Shown here in pieces: positions 1 to 9,711 of a stretch of DNA of 64,000 bases. The position numbers and the translations under genes were made by a program. The notes beneath the pieces are model-generated. The model saw nothing but the letters and a program-made list of their open reading frames with translations, had not been told where the DNA came from and made no database searches. Position 1 is the first letter of the stretch, and each line of letters opens with the position of its first letter. Origin of the DNA: Neospora caninum Liverpool (Eukaryota; Apicomplexa; Conoidasida; Eucoccidiorida; Sarcocystidae); assembly GCF_000208865.1 (NCBI RefSeq), contig NC_018394.1:3227797-3291796 (forward strand), in the 5' to 3' direction.

Positions 1-269
1 AAAGACAGTTGACTCCCATGCAGAGGAAACGGGATTGATGTAGACTCTATAGTGAAATGAGAAAGCGTATGCCCATGACTTGTGCCTCACGGGGAAGACG
101 AAATAAAGACGTGGGTTTTTCCACCGAAGCGGCTCGGTGAGGAGACACCACGCGGCCCACATTTCGTTGATGCAGTCTGAAGTCAAGCTGTCTGTGCCGC
201 GCCTTGTTTGCCGCTGATCGCTGTGTCTTTCGAAAGCTCTGAGGTGACGGGTGTTGTTGTTTCCCCCAG
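1..269. other. left edge, probable PDE intron or upstream sequence
   Basis: No coding exon is supported here. A pyrimidine-rich tract ending in cccccag at 269 looks like the 3' splice site of the first visible PDE exon, so this stretch is probably intron of that gene, whose 5' part lies outside the window. Confidence 0.4.
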
Positions 270-3259
270 GTCTTCAGGGAGGTGTCTGGGTATTTGTTGC
301 TATCCTGTTTTATGCATGCGAACAGGGGCGGAGCAGGAGCAAGTAAACGAGGCCATGCGGCCGTTCGACGAATGGCAGTGGGACGCACTGCATGCCAGCG
401 ACGTGTGCGACATGAATCTCCTCCCTGTCGTTTTCGTCCGGGCAATTGCGACCTTCCCGACGATCATGACGAAGTTAGTTAAGACTCAAAAAAACAAAAC
501 TACGGCTTATCCCCGTCTGCTAACGTCCACATGCGCTCTATTCTCAATCCAGCATGCGCCTCGGAATTGTCGAGGGAACGGGCCGAGATCAGTGCCTGTA
601 TAGACTGGGCTACAGGCGACAAGCCTTCTAACTAGTGCGTGGAAGACTCTAGGGTATCACTGCAATCACGTCACCAGTGGCGACCAGCTTCCCTTCGCAC
701 CCCGTTCTATTTGTGCACTGGCGAGATGTGGAAAACCTGATCCAAACCCTCTGATTTTTTTCACAAGTTTTGGCCGTGGGAAACCACTCTCTGAGCGCCT
801 CTCCGCGAGTTTAGGCTTTTGTGCAGACCCAAAGTTTCAGCTGGAGTAACTCGCGGGGGCAGTTCCCTTACTGAGTCAAATTTGAAGGGCATAATAGAGT
901 CCGTAGTCCGTGAAAGAAGAATTCTTTTGCCTTCTATAGAGGCGTCGCGCTATAAAACACGAATTCGAAATTCGGCATAAGTCTTGCGATCTCGTAAACG
1001 AGACTGTCGCTTTGGTTCATGCCTCTGCAGATTCAACTTCGACTTGGACCGCCTCTTCGATTTCCTGAAAGTCGTTCAAACGTCATTCCAGAAAAATGTG
1101 AAGTTTCACTGCGCAGCACACACTGCCGACATGATCCAAGCCATGCACTATTTCCTCACGATCGGCAAGCTCGGAACGCTGCTAAGTGAGCCCAGGACGA
1201 AAAAGCCATAGGCACTAGCTTTAGTGGCTGCAGCTGCCAACATGATACGGCTTCAGATTCATAGAGGAAGGCAGAAGTCGCGTCAAAACACCTGACACTC
1301 TCTTGCCCCTCTTTTACCTTCAGTGCCGTTGAAGCCGTATGTCCCAGGTGCGTTCTGTGCACCTGGAGCCTGCTGTGGGCCAGCAGCGCTCGTTGGGAGG
1401 TCAAACGAAAGAGGCGCCCGGAAACGCACCGCGCGCCCAGCCGCTTTCTGCTCCCTTTTTACCCACCTGTTTATTTTGCCCACGCAGGCGAATACGATGT
1501 TTTCTTGTGTCATTTCTGCGCCCTGGTTTGCCACTTTGGCCATCCGGGCGTGTCCAACACATTTCTGGTGAAGTCGCGTCACCCACGTGCTATTCGGTAC
1601 GACGACGAATCAGTGAACGAGAATTATGTGGCGTCGACAATTTCGTGCTTGGTGGCACGTGATGAGTACAACTTCTTTGGTAAGCACCGCACGGGGGCCA
1701 GAAAGGGGTTCGAAGAGCACTCAATCTTCTCTCTTTTGGGACGTGTGCATGACGTGCAAGAGCGTATACACCTGGTCTTGACAGTGGACCATCACACCTT
1801 GCCCCCCACCAACGTTTCTGTACTGCCTATGCCACTGAGGCTGTCTCAGACCTTGCGGCGTAGACCATCCACTTTAGTTTTTTTTGACCGATTCGAGGCA
1901 CTGCACGAAAGCAGCTGGCAGCTCTCATCGTAGGGGCATCCACTTTAGTTTTTTTTGACCGATTCGAGGCACTGCACGAAAGCAGCTGGCAGCTCTCATC
2001 GTAGGGGCCTGTACACACTTGTCGATGTCCTCAACTCTAAGATGATGGGACGAGGGTACAAGACAACGATGCCACGTTGATAGAGCTGAAGCACTGAGCT
2101 TCGCGCTTTATCACTCTGAGACAGAGGTCGCCTAAATTCCTCTATTTTCGATCCTACACTTCTGTCCCTCGGAACCGAGTTATCTAGGCGAAGGAAACGC
2201 GACGCCGCTATGGCACTATGGGGGGTGCGTGGAACTCAGCGAGCCTTCTAGCTGTGTTTGCCACATGCGTGGGGAAACGCGACCTTTCACCTCTAACCAC
2301 TTTTCAGGAGACATGATGCCGCTCTGGCAAGTTTTTAGACTCCACATGATCGACATTCTGCTGAACTTCGACATCTCGAAATCTGCGCGTCAAGTGGCGA
2401 TGTTCCGCACCAAAGTGTCCATCAAGTTTACGGCGGCCACACCAGCAGACAAGCAACTGCTTCTCACCATTCTTCTGAGGGCGTCAGGTAAAGGAGCCGT
2501 TCTAATTTCCTCTCCGAGAAAAATGACTGAACGAGACGCACAAACTGATGAAACCCATCTAAAAAATTAGACAACTAAAAAAGTAGCGGACCCCGGCGCA
2601 CGGTGGGCCGCCGTAGCTTTCTTACACCCAAAGTCAGCAGAACGACGGCGAATCGATTCCAATGCAGTTGACGGTTCCTTTCCCATCACCACCTAGGCGT
2701 TAGTCTTCATTCGAGCACATAGTTTCCCGGCAGCTCTAACTCCCGACTCATAAAAGTACAACGGGTTCCACGGACCGGAATAGATACGGCAGTGCAGGGC
2801 CTCGGTGGTAGATTCTCCATAGGGAATGCTGAGACGCAAGCATGCGTTTCGTTTTTCCTGGTAATCTGTTTTTGAACATTTATGACACAGCGCGAATGTT
2901 TCCAATCCAGCACGCGATAAACAAAAGGCCTGGGCATTTGTTTTTGCTCTGGCGACACCGCAGATTACAGCTTCACGTGCCGGCAACTGGCAGTCTACAG
3001 CAAATGGAAGGACAGAATGATCGACGAGTTCTTTGCGATGGGAGACACCGAGAAGCAGCTGGCTCTGACAGTTTCTCCGTTCTGCGACCGAGAACTTACT
3101 AACGTCGATAAGTGTCATGTAGCCTTCGTCGAAGTCGCCGTAAAGCCCCTCATGACGGTTTTGGTCCTCGGCTTGGCTCCTCATCTCCAGAAAGACGTTC
3201 TCGACACTCTGGAGGCCAATCAGAAGAACCTGATGCAAAAGTTGGACAAAAATGATTGA
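270..3259 (+). CDS. cyclic nucleotide phosphodiesterase, catalytic domain (5' end outside window)
   Basis: Inferred exons 270..473, 1031..1185, 1488..1679, 2308..2487, 2964..3259; every junction is GT-AG and agrees in phase. The spliced protein follows the class I PDE catalytic fold. It has a leader resembling the helices before the active site, the first His motif FHCAAHTADMIQ, the helix HPGVSNTFLV, a DESVNEN motif, DISKS where families have TDMSKH, and a C-terminal helix with VSPFCDRE and LDTLEANQ, ending LMQKLDKND. The family hydrolyses cAMP or cGMP. Oddity: where active PDEs have HD before xGHPG or xDHPG, this gene reads CHFGHPG, so one metal-ligand His is Cys and the metal Asp is His. 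The later metal Asp looks kept (RASDYS). It may be inactive or metal-altered. The exact start of the first visible exon is uncertain (270 or a later AG), and regulatory or membrane segments would lie upstream. Confidence 0.83.
1866..2007. repeat. 71-bp perfect tandem duplication
   Basis: Two head-to-tail copies, 1866-1936 and 1937-2007, beginning catccactttag and ending tcatcgtagggg. They lie inside the PDE intron between the exons ending 1679 and starting 2308, so they do not touch coding sequence. Confidence 0.93.
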
Positions 3260-5132
3260 GCACGGAATGTCGCCCTCGATGCACCTTTCCCCTTTTAACG
3301 CGACCTCAGTATGCCGGCGCGAGTAGGCCTGATTCGCCGTGGACGCATCTGCATCTTTAAACTACCCAGAAACTCGGTAGTAGCGTGGGTGCCCAGGAGA
3401 CTGTCCTGTCTTTGATTGAAAATATCGCAGCTGCTCTGTACGGGGATAGAGTGGCCGCCTTCCACTTGTCCACCTGCATGTGTGACTCTGCTGACACCTT
3501 TTGACTGAAATCAACGAAGCCCGATCTCTTTTTCTCGGTTACGTGCCAAATGCAGAACGATACAGAGCTCTAACGTGTGGCAACGCCTCTCGAAAACATC
3601 TGTTCCACGTCGAGAGACTCGAGTTTGCTTCACTCGTGTAGAAAACCATAGGAGTGTCGCCAGTCTGTCATCGTCCGTAACTTGTTTCTTGGTAATGCAG
3701 AGTGTACACGAGTCCGACGAGACTTGGTGCGTGTTCCCGCTTACTGATCGCAAACGTTCCGAGCTCCGATGTAAGTATGAGTCGTGGCTGCACACTGTTG
3801 AGGCTCTCGGCTCGTTGGGCATATTCAGCCGGCACTGCGCTTCGCGTTATGGGACTGGAAAGTTGCTTTTTGGTTCTAGCCTCGCGCAAGGCCCTCTCGG
3901 CCATGCCACGTCGAAGAGTTCACGACAAGCCAGCGACCCTGGCGGTGACGCCGTCAGGCCGAATCGTAACTAGATAACTGTGCAGCTGCAGCGGTTCCAC
4001 GCTGCTCAGATTCGGGGTATCTCCAGATATTACTGTGATGGCACACCGGCGGGGGAAGCCGATGAAGGCATCTTGCCTTCCCCTTCCCCCCACACGAAAC
4101 ACTGGAAAGACGGCGAAAGTCGTGCAAACCAGGTTCGCCCCATCCACCTGGGGGTTACGAACGCCAGTGCCCGGCGCACCACGAGTGGTGAAGCTGCGAG
4201 TGGCCGGGACTGTCCCGGTGGATCTGTACAGGTTGCGGGCATGCAAGTCAAGTACGAGATTCGTTCAGACCCACAGAGAGAATCGGATTCGACAGCGATA
4301 TAAGCTGAAAACGCTAAACGCTTCATGCGCTGATGTATGGGAATCGGGAGTCGCTGCTCGCAGTAGCGGATTCGGATCGCCCAAGGAAAACAGAGTATAC
4401 ACGGCTGATGACGATTGACTGAAACTGAGGATGCCTTGGTGTTTTCCAAAAGGACACCGATTGCCGCCTTTTTTACGTTGTGAGTTCGCGAACGTCACTG
4501 AATGAAATGCTGCTTGATACAAGCCAGTGAATTAGCGGGGCTATGTTGCTGGACCAAAACGTTGAACCTGCCTGGCCGCAGCCAGGCTGTTTTACTCCTT
4601 CGGCCCTTTGTGGTGTTGTGCACTGTCGCTGCTCCAGTGGCTTCATTTAAGGTTAGGGGGGCTCTGAGACTCAGACGGACCCCACGGATACAGTGTAGAC
4701 CAGCTTTACATGAATCAGCTTTCTCTTCTTCCTGCAGTCCTGAGAAAGTACGGTGTCTATCCAGTGCCTTTCTCTACACTGTCGCGTAAGCCGACGACAG
4801 GCGAATGTCTTGACACTTCTGTCGTCAAGCCAGGTGGGGGCTGGATTTTCTACCAGAGAGGAGGTAAGGAAAACCGAGGTTCTCTCTGCACGAACGGAAG
4901 GGAATAAGAAAAAGATTGCGGAATACAATCTGGAGCACGCATAGGAATCGGGATCCGATTCGCACACAGAAAAGCTGTAAGCACTGAAGGTTTTAGGGAA
5001 CAACAAAACAGGCGCCGACGAGAGAGAAGAGGCGAATGGCTGAAAAGGGAAAAGATGAAAAGAAGAGCACACCAAGCAGATCTTTCGCCGTGTTTTTGTG
5101 AAGACCCATCTGTATTTGAAGAAGACCACAGA
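3260..5132. other. convergent intergenic region
   Basis: Between the PDE stop (+) and the RRP7 stop (-). It should hold both 3' UTRs. Short ORFs occur on both strands, but none shows family resemblance, phase-matched splice sites or coherent composition. I see no gene here. Confidence 0.6.
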
Positions 5133-8119
5133 TCAGAGTGAGAATTTGTGTGCCTGCAAGTCAACAACACACACACATGGACGCCCATGCCCTCGGTATT
5201 TCGTCACACTGGCGACACCTCCCTACACTCTTCCGACCCTTTCCGTCATGGAGCAATGCAGCCGACAAAAGAGCCCAGTTGCCTCGAAGACCAACACGCT
5301 TTTCTCCGCGTGTTGTCGGGCCGAAACGATACACTTGGTGACCCGTGTCTCGACATGCAGAGACACACTCACTTTCTCCATCGCTTCCACGGCCTTCTCG
5401 TCTGCCACCAACGATCGCTGCACGTCGAGGAACTCTGAAAGGCCACGGCAAAACATACGAAGCCGCGCGCGAGGAATCCAGAGAACGACAAGGCTGCCAC
5501 AAGACGTCGGTGTGCCTCTGAGAGAGGGGTGCGCAGCAAAAAGCCGATACACCAGGCAGTCCGCCTTGCATCTAATTCCCGAGTGTCGAGACACAAGGAG
5601 CCGCCGGCGCTGGGGAAACGCCACGTCGAGGAAACGACACATTTCGCGAACGTGACAGGACATCGATCACCCGAGCAACCTATGGAGTGTGCGAGTCGGC
5701 CTGAGGTTGACTCACCTTTTCGTCTCTTTTCGCGTCTCTGAAATCGGTAAAAGTCCTCCTCGATCCCACCCTTTCTCTTCTTCTTCCTCCGGCGACCTCC
5801 CGTGCCGCCTCCCGTCTCATTGATGCCGTTGACGCCAGCCGCAGCTGCATTCTGCTGAACGCAGAGATTGACGGCGCCTTGCTCCTCGGCCCCGCTCTTC
5901 AGTCTCTCTCGCGCGCCTGAAACTGCCACGCCCAGTGGCGAGGCCCCAGGGGCGTCGAGGCGGCGGATGGACTTGAACGTCGTCCCGTCAGACGCTGTCG
6001 CAGACGACCTGAAGTGTCACCGCGCGAGAGACGAAGAGAGACAATGGCGTGCACGACACGAAACACGCGGAAACACAGAAACAGTCTGGCGCCAGTGCTC
6101 CCCTCCGGCGAGGAAAGGACGCATGAGGCGCGCAAAACGTCGGAAAGCCACAGGGCCTGCCGTCCTCTCGACGAAGAGGGGAAAGGAACGCCAGCAAAGA
6201 GAGACAACTGACCACGTTCGCTGGGCAAGGACACAGAGAAAGCTGCGAAACATCAGCAGTAAGCAGTGCAGAAGACAGCTCGAGTCCCATCAGAAACAAC
6301 CGGGCGGTGGATCAGATTGAGAGACACACTGCGGTACGAAGACGGCGCAGGGGAAAAAACGAAAAGGAAACGAGCAACGCAAAACGACCTGTCGACGTTC
6401 ACTCGACGCGACAAAGGGGAGAGAAATCCGCCTCGAACCACTCAGCGTACAGGCCGTTTCCCGAACCGCACGGGTTCCTCAGCAAGACCAAAGTGGAACC
6501 AAGGGAGATAGCGACGGACAAGGTCAACGCGTCGAAAATCGAACAAGGCGGCCCAACGCGTTCTTACCCGACAACGAGAGTGAAGCCGTCCTCGTCTGTC
6601 AGTTGCTGCTGCTTGATTCGCTGTCTCTCGATTTCCTTCTTCAAGTCGTGGTTCGCCATAAACTCGTCGACATCCCTGGAACAGAGGCGAGAGATACAGA
6701 CAGCATCGAGTCCCTTAATCGACTGGCCGCACCTTCGATTCGAACTCCCACTGAATCCAGAACGGGGCGCAGATCGCTCAACCCTGTGTGACGCTGACGG
6801 GAACCAGACGTGCACAAAAAGACAAAGCTGCACGGCGCGCGTACCTCTGCAGCTCATCGGGAGTCTTTCCGATAGCGCCAGCCTCCTGCAGCCACGCTGC
6901 GACGCCACCGGTTCCGAGACGAAGGCTGCCATGGACCGTCTGATCGTCGCTCGCGAGGAAGCCCCTGCGTTCAGCTTGAGATTTCTTCTCGCGGGGGACC
7001 GCGACCGATTTCTGTGTCTTTCCACTTCCCAGCGGAAGCGCCGCAGAAAGCAGAGCAGACACGGAAAGAGCAGAACGGAAAACAAAGTGGAGCAGGCGAA
7101 CGGCGGCGAACGACGGGTGCAGGCTGGCCGAAACCAAGTTGCTTTGGCTTGCTGTCTGTACACACAGAAACACAAACCACACCGTGTCCTTGACGCCAGC
7201 GACGTTTAGGATCATCTTCCGTCCCCTGGTTTCGCTTCTCTCCCCTCGTTCCTCGTCCCGCCTCTCCTGCCGGTCGCGCTCCTTTTCTGCCTTCGCCTCC
7301 CCCTTTGTCTTGGCCCCTTCACCTTCTGTCCCTCTTCGTTTTCCCGCTTCTTTTCCACTTTCGTCCTCTTCCCGCCACGCTCTGCTTTCGCCCTAGCTTC
7401 CCTTCGCCCCTCCCTGCCTTGTTCTCTCTCCTCTATCGTTCTCTACAGCGTCTGGGTGGTTGCCGCTTCTGTGTCGCACCTTTCGCCGGCGACCGTGTTC
7501 CTGATTGCCTCCCTTCTGAACCACAATCTTCTCGCGGACGTCTTCGATTTCCCCAAACGATTCCTCCAGCACGCGGCAGAGCTTGGATACGGAAAGCGCA
7601 GGAGGCACAGACGTCATAAACACCGTGCACGCGGCTCTTCCTCGTGCATCCGCCTCAGCTGCATCGAGCTCGGGATGGCGAGAAGCATTCGAAGCATCCG
7701 TGCTGTCTGAGGGTTTCGTAGCCGGCGTGTAGGCATCTTGCTTGACCAGCACCTGACAGAGACGAAACACATCAACGCACATGGTGTGTACTAGCTGCCT
7801 CCACTCCGAGAACTCGGCAACCTGCTGCAGTGTACATACACTCGCACACAGTGAAAAGGCGCAGGACACGCCTGGATGTTTTGATGGACGACCTGAATGC
7901 GCACCAGCTCCGCTGAACTCGCAAAAAACCAATCTGGCCTGCAATGCTTTCACTCGCAGCCGCCCTGCGCAAAGGGCGTATCCTTTTCTTCCAAGACGAC
8001 GAGGAACGTACGCACCTGGCTCATCTCTCCCCTTCCCTGTTCACTCAACTCACCTCCCAGCAGAAAGGAGAATCTTTCTGAGCAGGAATCCTTAGACGAC
8101 GGAACGTGTCCAGCTTCAT
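5133..8119 (-). CDS. RRP7: RRP7-type ribosomal RNA processing protein
   Basis: Seven exons: 8119..8054, 7752..7480, 7155..6845, 6675..6568, 6008..5716, 5434..5373, 5153..5133. All junctions are GT-AG and phase-consistent, giving 377 residues (human RRP7A is about 280). RRP7 acts in small-subunit processome assembly in the nucleolus. Visible features in order: a short N-terminal segment running into VLVKQDAY; an RRM-like core (CTVFMTSVPP ... LHFVFRSALSVSALL) split by an intron; the helix VDEFMANHDLKKE followed by DEDGFTLVV, matching the RRP7 DDDGW-type segment; a Gly/Lys-rich linker; and the C-terminal signature EEDFYRFQRREKRRK. The last exon encodes only AHKFSL and stop, standing where other RRP7 proteins end in a KFRPY-like tail. 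I chose the ATG at 8119 because the other in-region ATG (frame MSKNRG) splices out of phase. Transcribed divergently from the ZGPAT-like gene. Confidence 0.85.
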
Positions 8120-8155
8120 CTTCCTCTAATGTCAAAACACCTCGGTTCTTCGACA

Positions 8156-8158
<3 letters not shown>

Positions 8159-8198
<40 letters not shown>
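8159..8198. repeat. (AT)20 microsatellite
   Basis: Uninterrupted AT dinucleotide run about 40 bp upstream of the RRP7 start codon, on the promoter side. It creates false Tyr-Ile ORFs. Confidence 0.97.
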
Positions 8199-8201
<3 letters not shown>

Positions 8202-8489
8202 TGCACCGAACTAAAAAGAGTTTATATCGAATAGAATTGACATCAAGGTCTTGAACGCAACCTTAAAGGATAAACGGATGCGTGTGAAGACACGAACGGC
8301 TGTAAAGGAGAAACACGTATGGAAAATCGGACCTGACAAACAGCTGGTTACTCCGCAGTTTTACTCTCGGTAGGCATATCCAAGGCCCAGAGGAGGAACG
8401 ACATCTCTCAACCCCTAGATCAGCTCCAGTGAAGACTCATACATACATATATTTATGTATAATATATATGTATATGTTTATGTATATTA

Positions 8490-8494
<5 letters not shown>

Positions 8495-8528
<34 letters not shown>
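8495..8528. repeat. (AT)17 microsatellite
   Basis: Uninterrupted AT run preceded by degenerate TATATG/TATATT sequence from about 8,443. Intergenic. Confidence 0.97.
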
Positions 8529-8532
<4 letters not shown>

Positions 8533-9711
8533 AGTCAGCTACTTTCCCCAGAGTATTCCGGCTCTGTTGGGTCTCCCACGTGCAGCCGCCTGCCCCGCGG
8601 CGAAAAGACGACGGGAAACCGAATCTGTGCAAGTCGCGGAAAAGATTTGAGGAGCCCAGCGAGCAGCCAGGAGGGCGTCACGGACGGATTGAAGAGAAAG
8701 AAACGCCCGCTGTGGAAGTACGCGAACTGTCGCTGGCGACGCCGCAGCGAAAAGACGAAGGCCAGGGCTACCAACGGGAGGACGAGGGAGTTAGGGAGCG
8801 AGGCCGTTAAGCGTTTGCGAGAGCGATCAGAAGAAGTCTACTTCAATTTAGATTTCACGGCGTGGCCTGTGTCAACCTCTGTTGTCGAGTCAGCTTCTTG
8901 CGGAAGAGGAGAAATGAGGGGCGAAGCACCAGCACGTGTGTCCAGAATAGCGCAGGGGGGCAGAGAGGGAAGGGGAGGGAGAAGAATCGGACGGAAAAGG
9001 GGGAGGCAAAACTGAAGCAAAGAGAAAGTACGCAGAATAGAAGGCCACAAAAGAGAGTCTCGGCCCGTTTTTTTGTCACGCCCCCGCGACACGGGCATTT
9101 AAACCAATCGGAACGAGCGCTGTGAAAAGTTTCACGCGAAGTCCGATGTCGAAACTCTGCGCCACTCACGCGCCTCTTTTGTCTTTTCGTTGCCGCCTCT
9201 TTGGCAGCAACCCGTCAGAGTCTTTCGACTTTCCCCGATTTCATCTCTCCTCTGTTCCAGCGTTATTTCCTTCCGCCGCCTCCTGTCCTCGTCTCGTGCC
9301 CTAGTTTGTTACGTCGGCCCTCGCCGCCCTCCCTCCTCTCTGTCTCCTCGCCGGCTCTTCTGTTCGATCTTTTCTTCGCTTTCTCTACTCTTTCTCTTCC
9401 TATCTTCTCCATCTCTCAGTTCATGCATGCTTGTCGCCCCCGTTCCCGTGTTCACCGTTTCTCTTTTTTCCGTGTGTGTATGAAGGAACAGAAGCGGAGG
9501 AACACCCCGCGTAGGCGTATTAAGAGGAAAAGGTAGTAGAGAACGGAAGTGGAAATGGAGAGGACGAAAAAAAGACCAAGCGAGGGCAACAGAAGACGAA
9601 GAAGAGGAGCGATAAGGAGTATTTATAGACAAGAACTGGGAAAACTGGGCAGAAAGCCTCGCGCCTTTGTCGCTTCGTCTGCAGATCCCCCCGTAGAAAC
9701 GCGGCCAAAGA

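Larger units (their letters stand above)
8120..9711. promoter_or_regulatory. divergent intergenic region (RRP7 / ZGPAT-like)
   Basis: About 1.6 kb separates the two start codons, so both promoters and 5' UTRs should lie here. It contains two long AT microsatellites and, from about 9,180 to 9,480, a pyrimidine-rich stretch. No specific promoter element can be assigned by eye, and ORFs in it are explained by repeats or base bias. Confidence 0.55.
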
